Below, piece after piece: positions 9,188 through 16,650 of a stretch of DNA of 45,306 nt; the first letter of the stretch is position 1; each line of letters starts with the position of its first letter. Origin of the DNA: Cellvibrionaceae bacterium (lineage in GTDB: Bacteria > Pseudomonadota > Gammaproteobacteria > Pseudomonadales > Cellvibrionaceae). Location of the stretch: positions 1 through 45,306 of the forward strand of contig JAGKXA010000009.1 of NCBI GenBank assembly GCA_021151615.1, in the 5' to 3' direction. The notes under the pieces were generated by a model. It did not search any database. It saw nothing but the letters and a program-made list of their open reading frames with translations, and was not told where the DNA came from. The position numbers were made by a program, and so were the translations under genes.

Positions 9188-9217
9188 AAAAAGGGCTGAA
9201 TTGATCAGCCCTTTTTA
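9188..9217. terminator. Bidirectional terminator between motB and the antiporter gene
   Basis: AAAAGGGCTGA-ATTGA-TCAGCCCTTTTT: a stem of about 11 bp with A-run and T-run flanks, so it can act on both converging transcripts. Confidence 0.85.
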
Positions 9218-9235
9218 TTGAATTATTTTTACTGC

Positions 9236-10960
9236 CTAGTGAGAGTGAACTTCGCGCGGGGATTTTCCCATTCTGTGCAGCACATGCTCAGCCATTCCAT
9301 TGGCAAGTTGCTGTTCGCTCAGGAATATTTTGCCAATCTTTTCTTTTATCCACAGTTCAGCTTCTTCCTCATTGTGAGTGCGAATAACGGTTTCAATTTT
9401 CGGATTGAGCTGGCGTGCAGTATCAATCATTTGGAGTACATGAAAGGTGTTGGACGTGGCGGCAACCAGCATACCTGCGTGTGCAATATGGGCTTGTATC
9501 AATACATTGGGATCTGCGGCATCACCGCAGACTGCAGGAATATTTTTCGCACGCAACTGCTCCACAATTTCGCGATTGGTATCAGCTACCACATAAGGAA
9601 CTTGTTGTTCATCCAATATTGCAGCAATGCGCCGCCCAACACGCCCATAGCCCACCAGTACTACTTGCCCCGACAGAAAGGCTTCGTTGGTCGTCATAGG
9701 TAGTACTGCAAGTGGATCGTCACTCAGTTCCAGTTTACGCGCAAAGGCAGAATGTTTTTTGGCCCAGCGCTGCAAGGGTTCCAGGCTGGCAAACATCACC
9801 GAATTAAGTGCGATGGACGCCAGCGCGCCGGCGAGAATCAAGTTTTGCCCTGTTGCATCCATCAATCCCAAACTCATACACAACCCCGCGAGGATAAACG
9901 AGAACTCGCCGATTTGGGCCAGGCTTGCGCCAACAGTTAATGCAGTATTGAGCGGGTAGCGGAACATTAGTACCAGGGCGACAGCGACAATAGTTTTGCC
10001 AAACATAATAATGGCAACGACCGCGAGCACTTTGAACGGTTCGTTAACGATGATATGGAAATCAAACAACATGCCGACCGAGACAAAAAACAATACTGCG
10101 AAGGCATCGCGCAGTGGCAGTGAATCATCGGCCGCGCGATGGCTGAATTCCGATTCGCGTAGCATCATGCCTGCAAAAAAAGCACCCAGTGCAAAGGACA
10201 CATCAAACAAGGCCGCCGAGCCGTAAGCGACGCCCACCGCGGTGGCGATAACGCACAAGCTGAACAATTCACGCGATCCTGTGCCTGCAACCCACCACAA
10301 TAATTTTGGCAATACACGCTTGCCCACGATTAACATAAAAGCAATAAATGCGATGACTTTGCCAATCGTAACCAGAATGGTGACAGTGATGTTATCGCTG
10401 ATTGGCTCATGTCCTGCTTCGGCACTGTGCCCTCCAAGCAGCACAGCAAACGTGGGTAGGAGTACCAACACCAGCACCATCACCAGGTCTTCAACCACCA
10501 GCCAGCCCACGGCGATCTTGCCGTTAATGCTGTCAATCACCCCGCGCGCTTCGAGTGCCTTGAGTAACACCACGGTGCTGGCCACCGAAAGCGCCAAACC
10601 AAATACCAGGGATTCGCCAAAGCTCCAGCCCCACCACAGGCCAGCGCCGGCACCCAGTGCCGTGGCGACAGCGATTTGCACCATAGCGCCGGGTATGGCG
10701 ATGCGCTTTACCGCGAGCAGGTCATCAATCGAAAAATGCAGGCCGACGCCAAACATCAGCAGCATTACCCCAATTTCCGCCAACTGGGCGGTCAGCTCCA
10801 TATCGGCAACAAAACCGGGTGTATAGGGGCCAACAATTATGCCTGCGATCAAGTAGCCAACCAGTGGTGGCATGCGCAGGCGCGTGACAAGGAAGCCAAG
10901 AATCATGGCCAGGCCCAGGCCAGCGGCAATAGTGGTAATCAAGCTAATGTTGTGTGGCAT
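9236..10960 (-). CDS. ybaL: YbaL-type CPA2 cation/proton antiporter with RCK/TrkA-N domain
   Basis: 574-residue inner-membrane monovalent cation:proton antiporter of the CPA2 (KefB/KefC/YbaL) family. The first 390 or so residues form about 12 membrane helices, with family motifs such as PPLVGYLIAGIIVGP, LMFGVGLHFS and ALSVASTVVLLKALE. The start and these motifs match E. coli YbaL more closely than KefB or KefC. A C-terminal nucleotide-binding TrkA-N domain (about 428-545) carries VVLVGYGRVGRRIA, the GxGxxG-type Rossmann loop. The transported ion (K+ or Na+) cannot be told from sequence. It stands alone, converging with motB. ATG at 10960. Confidence 0.92.
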   Translation of the reverse strand: MPHNISLITTIAAGLGLAMILGFLVTRLRMPPLVGYLIAGIIVGPYTPGFVADMELTAQLAEIGVMLLMFGVGLHFSIDDLLAVKRIAIPGAMVQIAVATALGAGAGLWWGWSFGESLVFGLALSVASTVVLLKALEARGVIDSINGKIAVGWLVVEDLVMVLVLVLLPTFAVLLGGHSAEAGHEPISDNITVTILVTIGKVIAFIAFMLIVGKRVLPKLLWWVAGTGSRELFSLCVIATAVGVAYGSAALFDVSFALGAFFAGMMLRESEFSHRAADDSLPLRDAFAVLFFVSVGMLFDFHIIVNEPFKVLAVVAIIMFGKTIVAVALVLMFRYPLNTALTVGASLAQIGEFSFILAGLCMSLGLMDATGQNLILAGALASIALNSVMFASLEPLQRWAKKHSAFARKLELSDDPLAVLPMTTNEAFLSGQVVLVGYGRVGRRIAAILDEQQVPYVVADTNREIVEQLRAKNIPAVCGDAADPNVLIQAHIAHAGMLVAATSNTFHVLQMIDTARQLNPKIETVIRTHNEEEAELWIKEKIGKIFLSEQQLANGMAEHVLHRMGKSPREVHSH

Positions 10961-11167
10961 AGGGTTACAGATCCTCTGTCATTGAGGCTGGACTATAAAG
11001 TCAGAAAATAAACCAACGCAACCCAATGGATTTTTGCCAGAGGCCATTGAATACCTTTCAGGTAAGCCCCAAATCGCCTGAACCTTGAAAAATTCCTGCA
11101 TTTTACGGGGTTTTGGGAGGCTTACCCGCGCAATGTAAATTTGCGTTAAATTTTGGAGGAGATGGCC

Positions 11168-11680
11168 ATGTTCTACGATCTGACGGTTGTGCAATTCAGC
11201 AAAATGCTCAGCAACCTTAACAACTTTCTGGATAAGGGCGCTGCATACGCCGAAGCGAAAAAGTTTGATGTGAGTGTGCTGCTCAACTCGCGCCTGGCGC
11301 CAGACCAGTTTAATTTGATTCGCCAGGTGCAAATTGCCTGTGATACTGCCAAGTTAGGCGTGGCGCGTCTGACGGGCAAAACCGACACTGTCCCTGTGCA
11401 TCCGGATACAGAGACCACGTTGCCGGAATTAAAAGCGCGCATCCAGTCGGTATTGGATTATCTTGCCAGCTTTACCCCTGCGGATTTCGTCGATGCGGCC
11501 GAGCGCCACATCAGCCAACCGCGCTGGGAAGGCAAGTACCTGACCGGTTATGAGTTTGCCATCCAGCACGCTATTCCCAACATCTACTTCCATACCACCA
11601 CGGCTTACGCGATTTTGCGCCACAACGGTGTGGATTTGGGTAAAAAAGATTACCTTGGAAGCCTCCCATACAAAAGCTAG
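11168..11680 (+). CDS. DUF1993 family protein
   Basis: 170-residue cytosolic helical protein of the DUF1993 family, which is related in fold to DinB-like four-helix bundles; no function is established. Recognisable stretches are LLNSRLAPDQFNLIRQVQIA, a middle PADFVDAAER segment and GYEFAIQHAIPNIYFHTTTA, whose histidines could bind a metal. ATG at 11168 (MFYDL) is chosen because GGAGGA at 11155-11160 is seven bases upstream; the ATG at 11162 and a TTG at 11153 sit too close to it or overlap it. It is divergent from ybaL. An inverted repeat (GGTAAGCC at 11061, GGCTTACC at 11119) lies in its leader. Confidence 0.85.
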   Translation: MFYDLTVVQFSKMLSNLNNFLDKGAAYAEAKKFDVSVLLNSRLAPDQFNLIRQVQIACDTAKLGVARLTGKTDTVPVHPDTETTLPELKARIQSVLDYLASFTPADFVDAAERHISQPRWEGKYLTGYEFAIQHAIPNIYFHTTTAYAILRHNGVDLGKKDYLGSLPYKS

Positions 11681-11790
11681 TATGACGCCTGAGCTAACAT
11701 CCGACCCGTCATGGATCTTCCCCGGCGGGTCGCTGCTACACAAATAATTTTTACAGAAATACAACAAACACAGCACCAAGGATCAGCGTC

Positions 11791-12927
11791 ATGTCAGATA
11801 TAAAATGGGACATCTACTTAATCGGTGAGCCCAAACCCGGTATTGATCGTCCCACATTAGTTCGCAATCTCGCGATACTGTTTAAAAAAGAAGTTCCCGC
11901 CATTGAAAAAATGTTGCGCAAATCGCGCAGCCTTATCAAAGCCAATGCCGATCAGTTAACCGCCAAAAAGTACCAGGCCGCCATTGCCAAAGCCGGTGGT
12001 CAATGTGAATTACTTGAGCAGGGCGAACAATTACTTCTGGATGATGCACTCAGTGCAGTTGCCGCACCAGCGGTGTTAAGTGTTGCACCGGTTGAAACTA
12101 CGCCGGCATTTACAGCGGCTTCGGCGGAAACTGTTGCGCACTCATCGCCTTACGAAACCCCTCAAGCGAATGTTGAGGCTTCCAGTCATTTTTGTTTTAA
12201 ATGCGCCGCACCGCTTCATGCTGGCGTTGCCACTTGTCCCCAGTGTTATGCGCAACAGCCGCGTTTCAGTAGTAAGAGCAAAGTTACCGCAGGCTTTCTG
12301 GCATTTTTTCTAGGTGGATTGGGCGTACATCGTTTTTATTTGGGCCAGTGGTGGGGCGTTTTTTATTTGCTCTTTGCAATTACGGGCATTCCGGGGTTAA
12401 TTGCGTTTATTGAGGCACTGGTATTTTGGTTTACCCCGCGTGAGCGCTGGGAGCGTAAATATGGGCAAGTCACCAGTGGTGGCGCAGGTATGGCAGTAGC
12501 GCTGGTTGTAGGAGTTATTTTCTTTGTTATGTTTATCGGAGTTCTTGCCGCTGTTGCATTACCTGCGTATCAGGATTACACAGCAAGAGCCAAAATGAGC
12601 GCGGCAATGCCGTTAATAGATAAAACGCGTGCGCAGGTAGAAAAAGTCATTTTGGAAAAGGATTTTCTTCCCAGTGAAAATATTCTCGCGGGGCTTCCCG
12701 AGAATATTAGCAGCCCACAAGTACAATCGATTCGGTTGAGTGAGGGAGCGCAAATGATTGTCACATTCAGTACTTCGGTTGGCGGGGAAAAGGCGCCGAC
12801 TATTATCTGGACACCGAAAAAAGTCGATGCGCAGATTGAATGGGATTGTTTAGGCGGTTCTATGCCTGACCGTGTGCGCAATCCGGAATGCCGTGGCGGT
12901 ACAGGCGCACCGAAAACCGGCCAATAG
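11791..12927 (+). CDS. Zinc-ribbon/TM2-domain protein with C-terminal pilin-like domain
   Basis: 378-residue membrane protein of unusual composition. Order: an N-terminal alpha/beta region (1-85) ending in KYQAAIAKAGGQCELLEQ; a low-complexity Ala/Thr linker; a zinc ribbon with Cys135, 138, 149 and 152 in CFKCAAP...CPQC; a TM2 domain (about 160-215) with FLGGLGVHRFYLGQWWG; and then a hydrophobic helix running into LAAVALPAYQDYTARAKM, which is the classic type IV pilin N-helix. The C-terminal 110 residues resemble a pilin globular domain, with two cysteines near the end (WDC...EC) that could form the usual disulfide. There is no prepilin peptidase site (G before FTLIE), so it is unlikely to be polymerised as a pilus. 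Function unknown. It stands alone between the DUF1993 gene and a terminator. Confidence 0.8.
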   Translation: MSDIKWDIYLIGEPKPGIDRPTLVRNLAILFKKEVPAIEKMLRKSRSLIKANADQLTAKKYQAAIAKAGGQCELLEQGEQLLLDDALSAVAAPAVLSVAPVETTPAFTAASAETVAHSSPYETPQANVEASSHFCFKCAAPLHAGVATCPQCYAQQPRFSSKSKVTAGFLAFFLGGLGVHRFYLGQWWGVFYLLFAITGIPGLIAFIEALVFWFTPRERWERKYGQVTSGGAGMAVALVVGVIFFVMFIGVLAAVALPAYQDYTARAKMSAAMPLIDKTRAQVEKVILEKDFLPSENILAGLPENISSPQVQSIRLSEGAQMIVTFSTSVGGEKAPTIIWTPKKVDAQIEWDCLGGSMPDRVRNPECRGGTGAPKTGQ

Positions 12928-12973
12928 GTTTTCCTCGCAGTAGTTCGACTTGCTACAAGTTTTACCTGCTACA

Positions 12974-13007
12974 AAAAAGTGCGCTGCTGTTTGGCCGCGC
13001 ACTTTTT
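12974..13007. terminator. Bidirectional terminator
   Basis: AAAAAGTGCGC at 12974-12984 pairs perfectly with GCGCACTTTTT at 12997-13007 across a 12-base loop. It lies between the converging TM2/pilin-like gene and the VWA gene. Confidence 0.85.
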
Positions 13008-13012
13008 CTATT

Positions 13013-15172
13013 TTATGGCTGGGCAATTTGGGCTTTGCGCACCAGCTGGATAAACTCGGTGCGGTAGCCATATTCATCCTTACCTTTATTGGCTTGCGCT
13101 AACTCAATTACCTTGTCGTAGTTGTAATCGCCAATATAATTGCTGCCGCGGAGCAGTTGTGCAAAGCCCGCAACGGCTATGGAGAAATTCACTTCTTGTT
13201 GATATGCCGGAATTGCCTCTTTCGGTTGATTGGTAATTGGAGTTTCAATCAGTTTCGATTGGTTTTCGTTGGGCAATTTATAACGCAAGCGCAAAAACGC
13301 CAGTTCAGTGGATTTACTGTCGTGCGCGGTTTGTGTTTGATAGCGGCTTGGTTCAAGCAATTTATTTTCCGCATTAACCGGCGTAATTTCATAAATCGCG
13401 GTCACTTTATGGCCTGCGCCAATTTCACCGGCGTCTACCTTGTCGTTGTTAAAATCCTCACGATTTAACGCGCGGGTTTCATAGCCAATCAAGCGATATT
13501 CAGCAACGGTGGCCGGGTTAAATTCCACCTGGATTTTTACATCCTTCGCGATGGTAAATAAGGTTGATGTGGCTTCATTGACTAGCACTTTTTGCGCTTC
13601 GCTGAGTGTGTCAATGTAAGCTGCAGTGCCGTTTCCATTTTGCGCCAGGGTTTGCATCATGGCGTCCTGGTAATTTCCCTGGCCAAAACCCAGGACCGAT
13701 AAATAAATTCCCTTGTCGCGTTTGCGTTCAATTAAATCCTGCAGTGCATCGTCGCTGGTTTGGCCGACATTAAAATCGCCATCGGTGGCGAGGATAATGC
13801 GGTTAACACCCTTCGCATTGAAATTGGCCTCTGCCAATTGATAGGCGAGAGCAATACCTTCCGCACCGGCTGTGCTGCCACCCGCTTGCAAATTATTTAA
13901 GGCTGCCAGGATTTTGGTTTTCTCTTTTACTTTGGTTGGCTCAAGAACCGTACCCGCAGCACCTGCGTAAACTGCAATAGCAATGGTGTCATCGGGTTTC
14001 AGTGTGTCCAGCAACAAACTCATGGATTGTTTTACCAGTGGCAATTTACTGGGCTCATCCATAGAGCCGGATACATCCAGTAAAAACACCAGATTGGATT
14101 GCGGAATCTCACTGGCCGGTAATTGATAGCCTTGAATGCCAATATGAATAAGTTGATTGCCTTTTTTCCAGGGTGAATCCATCACACTGACGTGGGTGGC
14201 AAAAGGTGTTTTTTTATCGCTTGGGGCCGGATAGGCGTAATCAAAATAATTGATCATCTCCTCGGTGCGCACCGCATCTTTTGCTGGCAATTGCCCTGCG
14301 TTCAACATGCGCCGCGCAAAACTGTAAGAGGCCGTGTCCACATCAATTGAAAAGGTTGAGACCGGATTTGCACTCACTGCGGCCACTGTATTTTCTTTGA
14401 AGTCGTCAAAGCGATCGCGAAATTCTTGTGGTGGTTGCGCGCTGGCTTCGCGCTTTAAGGCGGGCGCAGCGGCAAGTTCGGTATGAATTGATTTGGATAG
14501 TTCCGCTTCCTGAGCAGCAAATTTGTCACTCATGGGCGCGGGCATGGCCACTGCAGGTTGCGGGGTACTGACCACAACTTCCTCTACGGACTCTTGCATG
14601 ATCGCTATATCCGTCGCTGGTTCCCCATGGATTTTTTCCTTGGCGAGTTTGGGCTCGTTAACGACGTTCAGCGGTACAGATGTTCTTGCTGCTTCCGTCG
14701 ATATGGCTTCGGCCAGTTGTTGCTCGCTGGAGTGAATCACAAAGTGCTGGGTAAAAGTTAAGCCTGCCACCACAGCGAGGCTCGATGCAGCTATTGCAGA
14801 AATCAGTGCAGGTTTTTGCCAAACAGGGCGGTTATCAAAATTGGAATTGTTGGTGGTGTTGTTCATGGAGCTGTTCATGGCGTTGGTCCCGTGATGGTTG
14901 GTGTCACGGGTAGGACGCAAGCGCTGGAAAAATCCTTGGAGAAGATTGGATTTTTTTTGCAAATTATTTTGCGCAGCGTCTGTTACCAGGTTCTCGTTGA
15001 TCTGATTTTCTGAGCTGCCTGCAGTAGTTTGCGCCTGCCGCGCATTAAACGCCGCCATAGCTGCAGCGATATGCCGCGCTTTGGTATTGGCATCTGCGGC
15101 AGGCAGGGGCCGTTGCAACTGTTGTTGCAATTCTTCGGGTAATTGATGTTCGTTCATATCCTGTTTTTTCAT
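13013..15172 (-). CDS. YfbK-like von Willebrand factor A membrane protein, coupled to ECF sigma factor
   Basis: 719-residue protein. Order: a cytoplasmic N-terminal region (1-120, rich in Asn, Gln and Ala); one membrane helix (ISAIAASSLAVVAGLTF, about 128-147); a periplasmic linker; the VWF_N region (FSIDVDTASYSFARRMLNAG); a VWA domain with the metal-dependent adhesion motif DVSGSMDEPSK and a later ATDGDFNVG; and a C-terminal DUF3520-like region. E. coli YfbK has the same VWA core. Its ATG overlaps the stop of the sigma gene (ATGA), so the two are translationally coupled. A membrane-spanning partner with a cytoplasmic N-terminus encoded right after an ECF sigma gene is often the anti-sigma factor. 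That role is inferred here, since no zinc-finger anti-sigma motif is present. Confidence 0.88.
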   Translation of the reverse strand: MKKQDMNEHQLPEELQQQLQRPLPAADANTKARHIAAAMAAFNARQAQTTAGSSENQINENLVTDAAQNNLQKKSNLLQGFFQRLRPTRDTNHHGTNAMNSSMNNTTNNSNFDNRPVWQKPALISAIAASSLAVVAGLTFTQHFVIHSSEQQLAEAISTEAARTSVPLNVVNEPKLAKEKIHGEPATDIAIMQESVEEVVVSTPQPAVAMPAPMSDKFAAQEAELSKSIHTELAAAPALKREASAQPPQEFRDRFDDFKENTVAAVSANPVSTFSIDVDTASYSFARRMLNAGQLPAKDAVRTEEMINYFDYAYPAPSDKKTPFATHVSVMDSPWKKGNQLIHIGIQGYQLPASEIPQSNLVFLLDVSGSMDEPSKLPLVKQSMSLLLDTLKPDDTIAIAVYAGAAGTVLEPTKVKEKTKILAALNNLQAGGSTAGAEGIALAYQLAEANFNAKGVNRIILATDGDFNVGQTSDDALQDLIERKRDKGIYLSVLGFGQGNYQDAMMQTLAQNGNGTAAYIDTLSEAQKVLVNEATSTLFTIAKDVKIQVEFNPATVAEYRLIGYETRALNREDFNNDKVDAGEIGAGHKVTAIYEITPVNAENKLLEPSRYQTQTAHDSKSTELAFLRLRYKLPNENQSKLIETPITNQPKEAIPAYQQEVNFSIAVAGFAQLLRGSNYIGDYNYDKVIELAQANKGKDEYGYRTEFIQLVRKAQIAQP

Positions 15173-15714
15173 AGGGCAAGCTCCCCGCTTCCATCACCGT
15201 GTTGGAATTGCTGGAGCTGTTTGCGAATTTCATGCAGCCGCCAGGACACAGTTGATTCTTTTATTTGCAAGATGGCCGCCGCCTCGGCATGGCTAAGGCC
15301 TTCAGCGTGAACCAACAGTGCCGTTTCTTTATAACCCTCGGCAAGCGAGTCCAGCCAGTGCAAAACCTGGCGCAGGTAAATGCCGGTTTCTGCACTCTGA
15401 TCCATGCGAGTCTCTTCAGCCAGCAACTCCAGGTCATCATGCTGATGTCGGTGTTGACTGCGTTGCCAGTCCCTGGCGCAGTTAATAACTAGCCGATACA
15501 GCCAACTGCTGAAAGCAGCCTCAAAGCGAAATTGCCCAATGCTCTGTGCCAGTTTGATACAAGCAAGCTGGGTTACGTCCTCGGCATCGGCGCGATTGCC
15601 GCACCAGCGATAGGCGAAGCGAAATAGCTGGTCATAGCAATTTCCCAACAATTGCTCAAAGGCCGGGCTATTACCGCTCTGCGCGGCCCGGATTAGCTGT
15701 TCTTCAGATGGCAT
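15169..15714 (-). CDS. ECF-subfamily RNA polymerase sigma factor
   Basis: 181-residue extracytoplasmic-function sigma factor. Region 2 is at about 15-85, with FRFAYRWCGNRADAEDVTQ and FSSWLYRLVINCARD for -10 recognition and core binding. Region 4 is at about 115-170, with YKETALLVHAEGLSHAEAAA and IKESTVSWRLHEIRKQL, the helix-turn-helix that reads the -35 box. The length is normal for the group and there is no extra C-terminal domain. It is the first gene of a two-gene operon with the VWA protein, with a four-base overlap. Target promoters cannot be named; autoregulation of this operon is likely for the family. Confidence 0.93.
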   Translation of the reverse strand: MPSEEQLIRAAQSGNSPAFEQLLGNCYDQLFRFAYRWCGNRADAEDVTQLACIKLAQSIGQFRFEAAFSSWLYRLVINCARDWQRSQHRHQHDDLELLAEETRMDQSAETGIYLRQVLHWLDSLAEGYKETALLVHAEGLSHAEAAAILQIKESTVSWRLHEIRKQLQQFQHGDGSGELAL

Positions 15715-15982
15715 AGGTCGTCCTGGTGTATTTGCCTCAATGCTAGGCTCCTATGGTTTTGCTCTCAGGATGTTGTCAGTGGTTAGACGCCCCCAAATGC
15801 TTAATCCTTGGTAGAGGCAAGATTCTGTCGGTTTTATTGACATCTACAATTTTATTTTGTGATGCGGTTATCACTATATTCTTGTTTTATCGATGGAATT
15901 TTAAATTGGCGTGCAAATTGCTGATTTTGACGCCAGAGTGATTGATTTAATCCCCAATAACATTAGCAACAGGGTACTTATG

Positions 15983-16600
15983 ATGTCCAAAGTAATTGCA
16001 GTTCGGGTTTTAGGTGTGTTGGCAGGGTTATTCCTGGCGTTTGGTGCCCAGGCTAACCTGATTGTTAACGGCGGTTTTGAAGACAATAATGTCGCCGCTG
16101 GCAACTGGGCTTATTTTCCATCCTCTAGCGTAAATGGCTGGGAAGGGGACAATATCGAGATCTGGGATAGCTTTGGCGGTGTAGTCGCGCCCGAAGGCAC
16201 CCAGCATGCAGAGCTGAATGCCCATCCATTTGATGGCACTGTGTTCTCTATTTATCAAAGTTTTGCCACAGTCATTGGTCAAACCTATGACGTGTCATTT
16301 TTTTACAGCGCGCGCTCCAGTAACAGTGAGCAGTTTTCTTTTAGTGCGGGCACCCTGGCGGCGTTATTAAACGATCATGTTGTTGGCAGCTGGAAGCAAT
16401 ATTTCGGCAGCTTTGTTGCAACAGGCACCACCAGCACTATTACCTTTACCAGCTACGACAACTCAACTGTCGGTAATTTTTTGGATGATGTGGTGGTAAC
16501 TGCACGGGCTAATGTTGTGGAATCAAATCCCGTTCTGATGTTGGTTATTGGCTTGGCAGGTCTGTTCTTCAGCAGAAGAAAACTGCGCAACGCGCATTAA
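15983..16600 (+). CDS. Secreted protein with PEP-CTERM-like sorting tail
   Basis: About 206 residues. An N-terminal signal peptide (VLGVLAGLFLAFGAQA, cleavage before NLIVNGGFE) leads into a jelly-roll-like module with NLIVNGGFEDNN, a VNGWEGDNIEIWDS segment and IYQSFATVIGQTYDVSFFY, as seen in DUF642-like and PEP-CTERM proteins. The C-terminus has a short hydrophobic helix (VLMLVIGLAGLFFS) and a basic end (RRKLRNAH), the PEP-CTERM layout, but the usual Val-Pro-Glu-Pro is replaced by VESNP. It should be exported and perhaps processed by an exosortase encoded elsewhere. ATG at 15983 is chosen over 15980 because AGGG lies eight bases upstream. Probably linked to extracellular matrix or surface; no catalytic site seen. 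Confidence 0.75.
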   Translation: MSKVIAVRVLGVLAGLFLAFGAQANLIVNGGFEDNNVAAGNWAYFPSSSVNGWEGDNIEIWDSFGGVVAPEGTQHAELNAHPFDGTVFSIYQSFATVIGQTYDVSFFYSARSSNSEQFSFSAGTLAALLNDHVVGSWKQYFGSFVATGTTSTITFTSYDNSTVGNFLDDVVVTARANVVESNPVLMLVIGLAGLFFSRRKLRNAH

Positions 16601-16621
16601 TTCATTTGCACTTTGCTCTCT

Positions 16622-16650
16622 AAAAAACCGCTCTTTATGAGCGGTTTTTT
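16622..16650. terminator. Bidirectional terminator after the PEP-CTERM-like gene
   Basis: AAAAAACCGCTC-TTTAT-GAGCGGTTTTTT, a perfect 12-bp stem. Its last T is also the first base of the opposing tgpA-like stop codon, so it serves both strands. Confidence 0.88.

Noticed and set aside
10242..10826. 194-residue frame on the plus strand
   Set aside because: Opposite the membrane half of the YbaL-type gene; Thr/Ser/Pro-rich composition is what the reverse of hydrophobic helices gives.
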